From Hsuehochloa calcarea (lineage: Eukaryota > Streptophyta > Magnoliopsida > Poales > Poaceae): a DNA stretch of 64,000 nucleotides. The notes under the pieces were generated by a model. That model saw nothing but the letters and a program-made list of their open reading frames with translations, ran no database searches and was not told the origin of the DNA. This document shows positions 57,536 through 64,000 of the stretch, one piece after another. Both the position numbers and the translations under genes were made by a program. Each line of letters starts with the position of its first letter. Position 1 is the stretch's first letter. Location of the stretch: contig CM070594.1 of the NCBI GenBank assembly GCA_036346395.1, forward strand, positions 29,049,385 to 29,113,384, given 5' to 3'.

Positions 57536-59837
57536 TGTAACACCCGACCAACCTTGAGCCTAGAATGCCACACTATAAAATTACAGCAAGAAAACAACAA
57601 TAAACATATCCATAGATCACAAAAGAACATGCATAATTATGGATCAAGCGATAATAAATAAGCAAGGGGAAATATAACCAGGTAAATAATCCAGGATAGC
57701 ACCAACTACTGAATCCAAATCATTGAAACAAATAGTCTAGTCCAAAAACGTTGTACTAAACTTTATTCAACCCGTAACATGTCCAAGAGTAATCCAATTT
57801 TGAATGAAAAGATTCTTATGGCAAATGATCATGTGTTGTCCATGTGCCCTACTCGCCCTCAGTTACTGCGCCCTCGAAGATCACCTAAAGACAACAAAAG
57901 AGCAACGGTGAGTCCACGACTCAGCAAACACATCCATAAACAACGAACAATAATAAATCAACAGCATTCAATAACTTCATTATCATCACAGGTACTTCTA
58001 TTAATATTCTCATCACAGGTACTTCTATTAATATTCTCATGCAGTTATCTTCTCTTTGATTCACATCCATTAATCTCATGTATCAATGCAAATCTAATCT
58101 ACATGTCCACATGCACTTTTTTCGCGTATACCGGTATAGCATGAGTGAATGCTCGCGACAACATTCACTCTCAAGCCCGTTCCTCCATAAGGATCGGGGA
58201 CCTCCTCCACTCCCGTGGAGTTGTGATCATTCATGATCACTGCTCATATCAAAGATGCTTATGAATGCAAACATGCAAACTCCATCATAAACATCATATC
58301 AAATTTTTCATCATGTCCATTAACAATATACATCCATACCATTCCATTACTTGCAATTAAATAAAATAAAAGCACAACAATAACGGTAATGGAAGAGAAA
58401 GAAAACAGTGATCAATTATTGATCGATGTCTACCATGCACTTGCCTTTACTAGTTGCGGCCTTGCGATTTGGCTAGAAGATGGCAACAAGTCTGACGCCT
58501 CTCCTACATTAAATATTCAAATTTCAATACAAGCTACAGCATCATAAGAACAACAATCAATCGACATCGCTCCTACGACCCCAAATCTACCACGCTTCTC
58601 GGTGCGAAAAGTTACCCATTGCTGTCCTGGTACTAAAACGAACGTAACTTTTGACTCAAAAGTCCGATCATGACAAACCACCCAGTTCTGGATTCTACAC
58701 AACATTCTCCACATTTTCTTAGATTACGAAGACTCCTAATTAAATCATCTAACCCTCCGTTTTTAGCCCGGAAAACCGATCTGTCCGCTTCGGAACAGCA
58801 GGTCTTGCTAAATTCATAACTTTTGCTTTATCCAACCAAAATGCGTGTTCTTAGATTCTACAGAACTATTGGACAATTATCTACATCTTTCATGTAGATC
58901 AAAAACTCTAATTAGTGGATTTACTATTTTTAATCTCTAGTCTACCAAAACAGCGCCGAAAGACGACACCCACAAAGACAGCAGTGTTCCGAAAATAATA
59001 TCTCGAAATCTACTTGTCCGCTCGACATGATAAAATATGCTATAGAAAGATATCGAAATTATCTACAATTAACTAGTAGATGATATTTTCAAAATTTGTC
59101 ATTAAGGTACCCGAATAAATCGTTCAACAGAACAGCAGGCTAACGGACTCATTAATCGGCCCTTCGACTAGAAATTATAGAACCCTCTCCAATCCTTATA
59201 GTTCTAACAAAATGCATACATGTAAAATATGCCGCACTTTGCACTACCTAGAACTGGTTCTTCCTCTCTCCATTACTATTGAACTCAACAAAAAGTATAG
59301 TCAAACCTTGAGCAAGTTACCTAGTAACTAGTAAGCAACTCATGCACTTGCGTGAGCATCAGATGGCCCTGCATGCATGGGGTTGCTTGTGGCGGATGGC
59401 ATCGGCCAAAACCCAAGCTACGCGCACAAGCGGCAAAGACACCAAACCGGACGTGGCGCTGCATGCAAACACACGGCGGCGGGGCGTCGCGGCGTTGGCA
59501 CCTCACGCCAAAAGCGACGGCCGCTAGACTCCACGCGGCAGTGATCGCTCGGCGGGCGTCCCACGCGGAGGCGATCGCTTCGGCGGGCGTCCACGCGGCG
59601 GCGATCAAGCAGCGACAACAAGCGCAAGCGATCGAGAGAAAATTGGCTAGCGGAAAAAAAATGGCTGGCGGCGCGGTGGAAAAATAAAAAACTACTAGGG
59701 TTTCTAGAAATCCCACAATCTATTTATATAGCTCTTAAAAAACTCTGAAATTCTATTTTTATGTACTATTTTATTTAATTACACACATGCCCTTAAGAGG
59801 TTAATATTTATTTATTTATTTATTTCAGAATATTACA
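57536..59837 (-). repeat. 2.3-kb Gypsy LTR
   Basis: Plus strand TGTAACACCCGACC to AATATTACA. In the minus sense a TATA box (TATATAAA at 59723-59730) lies about 110 bases from the start, followed by AAACCCTAG. A 28-base tandem occurs near 57985-58040. No left partner of this length is present. The minus-strand frame of 131 codons at 59321-59716 has no domain. Confidence 0.65.
59723..59730 (-). promoter_or_regulatory. TATA box of the 2.3-kb LTR
   Basis: TATATAAA on the minus strand in the right place for an LTR promoter. Confidence 0.5.
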
Positions 59838-59842
59838 GCTCC

Positions 59843-60390
59843 GACAAACTAACCCAACCCAACCCAGCCCAACCCAACCCAACCCACACAATACATCCAC
59901 TCAAACCCACCCAACCCGAATGGGTTGAACCCATATCCCTACCCATTTCCAAACCGATTCTACGCATAATGGTGCAGTACGCTACGTACATTGGGTCTAG
60001 GATGAAGTCAGAATCACGTAAGGACTAGTCGTTGACTGCGAAATGAAGGAGGTTAGGAACACAAAGAAAAGGCGGGGTTAGATTTAATCTAAATAAATTC
60101 AAAAAATTTATGAAAGTTTAAGAAAATTCTGGAAAAAATACAAAAAAAAGTTAAATCGAGTAAATGAAAAAACAATGAAAATTATAAAATTCCAGAAAAC
60201 TCAAAAAAATTAGGGGGATATACAATATTTTTCAAATGAGATTAATGATAAACATGAGCATCCTTCTCAACAATAAAACTTTAAGCATGGCATACAAAAT
60301 TACAAATATAGTCCTACTAGTTTTTGCCACCTATGTAACATTTACACAGAGGCAATTAACAATTTGTTTAAGATGCCACACAAATACATG
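59843..60390. other. Spacer with degenerate ACCCAA array
   Basis: ACCCAACCCAACCC-type array at 59849-59930, then AT-rich DNA with no gene. Confidence 0.5.
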
Positions 60391-60736
60391 AATCATCACA
60401 TAACTTTTTTTATTAATTAACCTATTTTTTATTACTAATCCCTCGTCAACTTTATTTTTAAACCTAACCCTTTTAGCCACGCCATCACTCATAGTGTGGC
60501 AGCACAACACTACGACGCTATAGGATAAGTCTACCTAAATAACACTTATTGTCATGCCACTGGTGGTGGAGTGACATGATTTAGCCACGCCATGGTGCTA
60601 GCGTAACAATATTGTTTTGCCACGTCATGAGTGGTGACGTGGCTAAAAGGATCAAAATTTAAAATAAAGTTGGCTAGGGTTAATAATAAAAATAAATTAA
60701 AAATAAGTTAATTAATAATAAAAAAGTTCATCATCA
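60391..60736. mobile_element. Foldback MITE 3
   Basis: Arms of about 115 bases: TTATTAATTAAC..CAACTTTATTTT..TTTTAGCCACG on the left is mirrored on the right by CGTGGCTAAAAGG..AAATAAAGTTGG..GTTAATTAATAA. The loop repeats TGCCAC/GCCACG words. No coding. Confidence 0.75.
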
Positions 60737-60889
60737 CACTACCCTAAGCACCAAGAAAAGGGGATAGTTCACAGCACCACATTGACATTACCAAAATAAT
60801 TCCGTAATAAACAATCCATCATTAGCTTCAACTGACATGAATTAAGCTTATGAAAAGCTAGGCATATGTTTTGGTTTTGTAGGCCTAAT

Positions 60890-62466
60890 TGAAGGATCAC
60901 GGGAAGGCTATGAAAACACAAAACAAAGATTTACTGTGCAACCAAGGAACCTCCACTAGTAATAGATCACGAGATTACCACCAGACGCGCCGACTCATGG
61001 CGGAAGTAGAGTCGATTTAGCAAGTCGATGCGGCCATAGTCATACTCGTCACGCGTCTTCTCCTCCGAGTAGTTATACTCGCCGCGCATCTTCTCCTCCG
61101 AGTGTCACGAGTTGCGGATCGTCCTAGTGCTGATGCTTTGCAACAACACCTCTAAGGTATCAACACGTGCAGGCGAGAGATACCACGTGTTTGGAGTGCT
61201 AACCTTTGGCGTGGTTGAGAAGGCGTGGCTATTAGGGTTTCAGAAAGTTCTTCTGAAGATCATCACACCCCTTGCCACTGCTCCTCTATTTATAGGCATC
61301 CATAATAAGTCTCGAACTTGAGACCCATTAGGTATTGGTGGCCTACAAGAATTTGGATCACCATCCAAATGAAATCCTAGCCCTTTAAGTGTGCGACCCT
61401 ATAGGTTCATGTGTAATCGGTTGTGACTCGGAAACTCTTTTCCGACCACTAGTCGTTAGCGGTACCTAGCAGTACATAACGATTTCCAAACACATATAGA
61501 ATATATCGGACGAACCTTAATGCAATATGATCTACGAACAGGTCCATATCACTAACGACCAGCTCGTATCTCTATACGACTAGTTCATATTTGGTATCGA
61601 CCAATTCATAACTCCTTACGGTCAGGTTTCGACCACTTAGTGACCATGTTCGACTAGCCTACGACCAGCTCGTATCTCCATACGACTAGTCTGTATCTGA
61701 TCGAACTGAAAGACCTTCTCGTGTATTCTCCCTTAGCCTCACGATGTCTGGTTGAACTCTAGGTGAGAAGTTGTATCATCCATGAACTGTTCAATACTTT
61801 CTCAATCATGTGTCGAATAACTTCATGTGGTCGACACTTCGACCACTAGTGGTATGGCCATGCACTTTCTTTATCCGACCACAACGAGGGACCCAGAGAC
61901 ATCTCTCCTGTTATGTTAGGAGGGGTAAATCCCATATCCGACTAGTCACATCCCTCCGTATATTTCATAGCATACCAGAAAACTACCTTTATAAACCATC
62001 CAATTACGAGTAGCGTTTGGCAACCCCTAAGAGTGCTACTACATATGTAGGAAACTATGCTGATCTCAAGTCTAAGAATTATACATCATCATTGCTTGAG
62101 ACCAACTAATGATACATAGAATCATAACACTCTCAACAGTGTTTCAAGGTGGGTCTTTTCCAACACCATGTTCTCTAACATGTGTCCATATTATTGGTTT
62201 GATATCTCCATATCCATGACGTGTGAAACATAGTCATCAACCAATACATATGCTAGTCTATTCATATGTGTTCTGATATGTTTCTAACCAGGGAACATTT
62301 TAAGAATAATCATCACATAAATATAGAGTTTCACAATCTAGTCACATACTTGATAATAAATATATTATTGATATTATTCTAAGAACAAGATAACATATTA
62401 TCTAATGTTATGAACATAATGAAATATAATCATCTTTATGATTGCCTATGGGGCATATTTCCAACA
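60890..62466 (-). mobile_element. BARE/Angela-like Copia solo LTR
   Basis: On the minus strand it starts TGTTGGAAATATGCCC, nearly the start of the barley BARE-1/Angela LTR family, and ends GATCCTTCA at 60890. CTAAT at 60885-60889 and 62467-62471 is a perfect 5-bp target duplication. A TATA box (CTATAAATAG, 61286-61295) lies about 1.17 kb in. GAGGAGAAGACGCG-type units are tandem near 61050-61105. 1577 bases, no coding region. Confidence 0.9.
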
Positions 62467-62471
62467 CTAAT

Positions 62472-63012
62472 CACAATAATGATCACAAAGAACACTAGGA
62501 TCAGCAAGGATAGCTCAAAAGTCGATGCTTGGCAAGTTGTCAATCAGATGGCGCTGCCTAGTAATACCCCATTGTTGACAGCAAGTATACCTGTAAACAT
62601 CAAGTGAAGTGTAGAAGTAATTAAGAATATAGCACATGATCATGGCAAACTTAAGACTAATCAACTCCAATATATAGCAATTAACTAAAGATTGTTGATG
62701 TAACATTTCTGCAACTACAACAACAGAAATTGATAGTTGGAGCATTAAACTACCCAAGAATAGAATCATAGTGATTTACAATATCTGAATATTTAGGCCA
62801 CTATTTCAAAACCTTATTTCCTTTTTGCCACTGGGTATGTTTTGGGCATGTGTTTCAGATAGAGAACTCATTGGCAAGAGAAATAAAGTTCGAACCAAGT
62901 GACCAAAGGAAAAACTCCCAAATATTTACCATGGAATGGTCCATAGAAATAGCAAAACAACATAAAAAGTGAAGGGAAAATTTTACAGGAGACCACTATT
63001 GGAGAAAGTTTT
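62472..63012. other. Intergenic
   Basis: AT-rich, no gene seen. Confidence 0.45.
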
Positions 63013-63182
63013 AGGCCCTGTTTGGTACAGCTTCCGCTCCTAGCTTCTCATTCGATTCTCGTGGAGCTGTACCAAACAACTCGATTCTCAAAACCACTAG
63101 ATGCTGCTTCTCGCGAGGAGTTGTCTCGAAAATGAACTAGCAACAAGAAGCAACCTTTGGGCAGATTCTCGTGAGAATCCAT
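63013..63182. mobile_element. Possible hAT-type MITE end
   Basis: GGCCCTGTTTGGTACAGCT at 63015 is the common start of rice hAT-like MITEs, with an internal inverted TGGTACAGCT / AGCTGTACCA pair (63024 and 63066). The other terminus was not found. Confidence 0.35.
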
Positions 63183-63289
63183 CCTTCAAAAACAAATATA
63201 CCCTTTGAAGTTTGTACTATTTACCCGCAAATGGCATCCAACTACCCCAGTTCTTCGTTGCCCCAAAAACCCTGTAACCCTTTTTTTCT

Positions 63290-63860
63290 CCGCTCCATCG
63301 GCTCTCACGCCTTGCGGCCTCCCCCGCCCCCCTCGCCTCCGCATCCCCCCTCCCCCGGCGCCGCTTTCCCGTTGCCTCCATTTCCCCCCTACCCTGGCGC
63401 CGCCTCCCCCTCGCCTCCACTTCCCCTCCCGGGCCGCCTCCCCCTCCTCTCGCCTCGCCTCCGCCTCCCCTCCCGCGCCCTTTCCCTCGCCTCCGTTTCC
63501 CCCTCCCCCGGCGCCGCCTCCCCCTCGCCTCCACTTCCCCCTCCCCCGGCGCTGCCTCCCCCCTTCCCCTCGCCTCCGCCTCCGCCTCCCCTCGCCTCCG
63601 CATCCCCCTCCCCTCCCCTCCCCTCCCGGCGCCGCTTTCCCCGCCTCCGTTTCCCCCTTCCCAGCGCCGCCTCCCCATCGCATCCGCTTCCCCCCTCCCC
63701 CTCACCTCCGGTCGTCGACTGCGTCATCTCCGGTCCTGCGCCACCTCCAGTCGTCTCTTGCGCCGCCTCGACCTGTGCCGCCTCCGGTCCTGCGCCACCT
63801 CCAGTCGTCTCCTGCGCCACCTCCGGTCCTGCGCCGCCTCCGATCATTTTGCCGTGCTTA
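63290..63860. repeat. Pyrimidine-rich low-complexity tract
   Basis: Dense CCCCCTC/CGCCTCC units with minisatellite-like repetition (GGCGCCGCCTCCCCCTCGCC and variants), ending with CGCCACCTCCGGTCCTGC-type units (63730-63840). Four long frames on both strands are open only because stops are rare in such sequence. The G-rich minus strand could form G-quadruplexes. Confidence 0.75.
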
Positions 63861-64000
63861 TATTTGTTGGTCATATTTGATGGTTTGCTTTGTTACTCAA
63901 ATAGGATACAAATACACTGATCCTGCACTCATTTGCTTTTATTTGAGCGGTTTCTCTTGTTGATTATTCCATTATGTGTAGTCTGTAGTGCGTGTTCTGA
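63861..64000. other. Window end
   Basis: AT-rich; nothing recognised. Confidence 0.4.

Larger units (their letters stand above)
52449..59837 (-). mobile_element. Composite Gypsy insertion (two LTR types, truncated pol)
   Basis: Minus-strand order from the right: a 2.3-kb LTR (59837-57536); a primer-binding site with a short block and polypurine tract (57532-57336); a 240-bp LTR (57335-57096); primer-binding site, leader, gag and truncated pol (57092-52889); the short block and polypurine tract again (52888-52692); the 240-bp LTR again (52691-52449). GCTTC at 52444 and GCTCC at 59838 flank the whole with one mismatch, and an ACCCAA array is split by it. So the composite appears to have inserted as one unit, or several events ended at the same sites. 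Domain order RT, RNase H, integrase is Gypsy. Confidence 0.6.

Noticed and set aside
52369..59930. Telomere-like repeat
   Set aside because: The ACCCAA/AACCC words are degenerate and do not match the plant TTTAGGG repeat; the tract is short and split by an insertion.
63171..63963. Long proline-rich frames on both strands (160-250 codons)
   Set aside because: Four overlapping frames on both strands are open at once because the tract is C/T-rich and lacks stops; the translations are repetitive and have no domain.

Overview
The window looks like nuclear DNA of a grass, most likely an Oryza species. It is gene-poor. A few single-exon or fragmentary plant genes sit in layers of transposable elements of grass type: long-LTR Gypsy elements with TGTAAC...TTACA ends, a Copia element, a BARE/Angela-like solo LTR, CACTA elements with ACGGTTC/GAACCGT subterminal repeats, foldback MITEs and a Ulp1-bearing transposon. 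I saw nothing bacterial or organellar, and no rRNA, tRNA or CRISPR.

Only two genes look intact. One is a 113-codon gene on the minus strand at 5482-5823 for a small proline-rich PNRC-like protein with its own TATA box. The other is a 231-codon gene on the plus strand at 15049-15744 for a four-helix DMP (DUF679) membrane protein with a TATA box at 14986. They have no visible functional link and are islands between repeats.

Layout: 1-3942 is a Gypsy-type LTR cut by the window edge. 3943-4089 is a fragment of a different short LTR. 4090-9378 is the PNRC gene with flanks. 9379-10964 and 12262-13790 are two CACTA-type elements carrying long foldbacks. 13791-16165 is the DMP gene and flanks. 16166-27370 is a stack of LTR sequence, with a Copia-like fragment and a solo LTR nested inside an older long LTR. 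28093-33378 is a complete but frameshifted Copia element with matching LTRs, PBS, PPT and a 5-bp target duplication. 34183-39726 is a Ulp1-protease transposon whose non-coding DNA is crowded with AGTAA motifs. 40061-40745 holds two MITEs and microsatellites. 41165-45945 is a solo LTR with a second solo LTR inside it. 48640 to about 51800 is another long LTR. 52449-59837 is a composite Gypsy insertion. 60391-60736 is a MITE, 60890-62466 the BARE-like solo LTR, and 63290-63860 pyrimidine-rich low-complexity DNA.

The most unusual items are: the composite Gypsy insertion, in which a block of primer-binding site, about 200 bases, polypurine tract and a 240-bp LTR occurs twice, once fused to a truncated integrase; the strand-switching AGTAA motif array in the Ulp1 element; paired foldbacks that appear to be inverted copies of a lysine-rich coding fragment; and a hairpin shared by three short-LTR copies. 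All calls come from reading the sequence by eye; no database or folding program was used.
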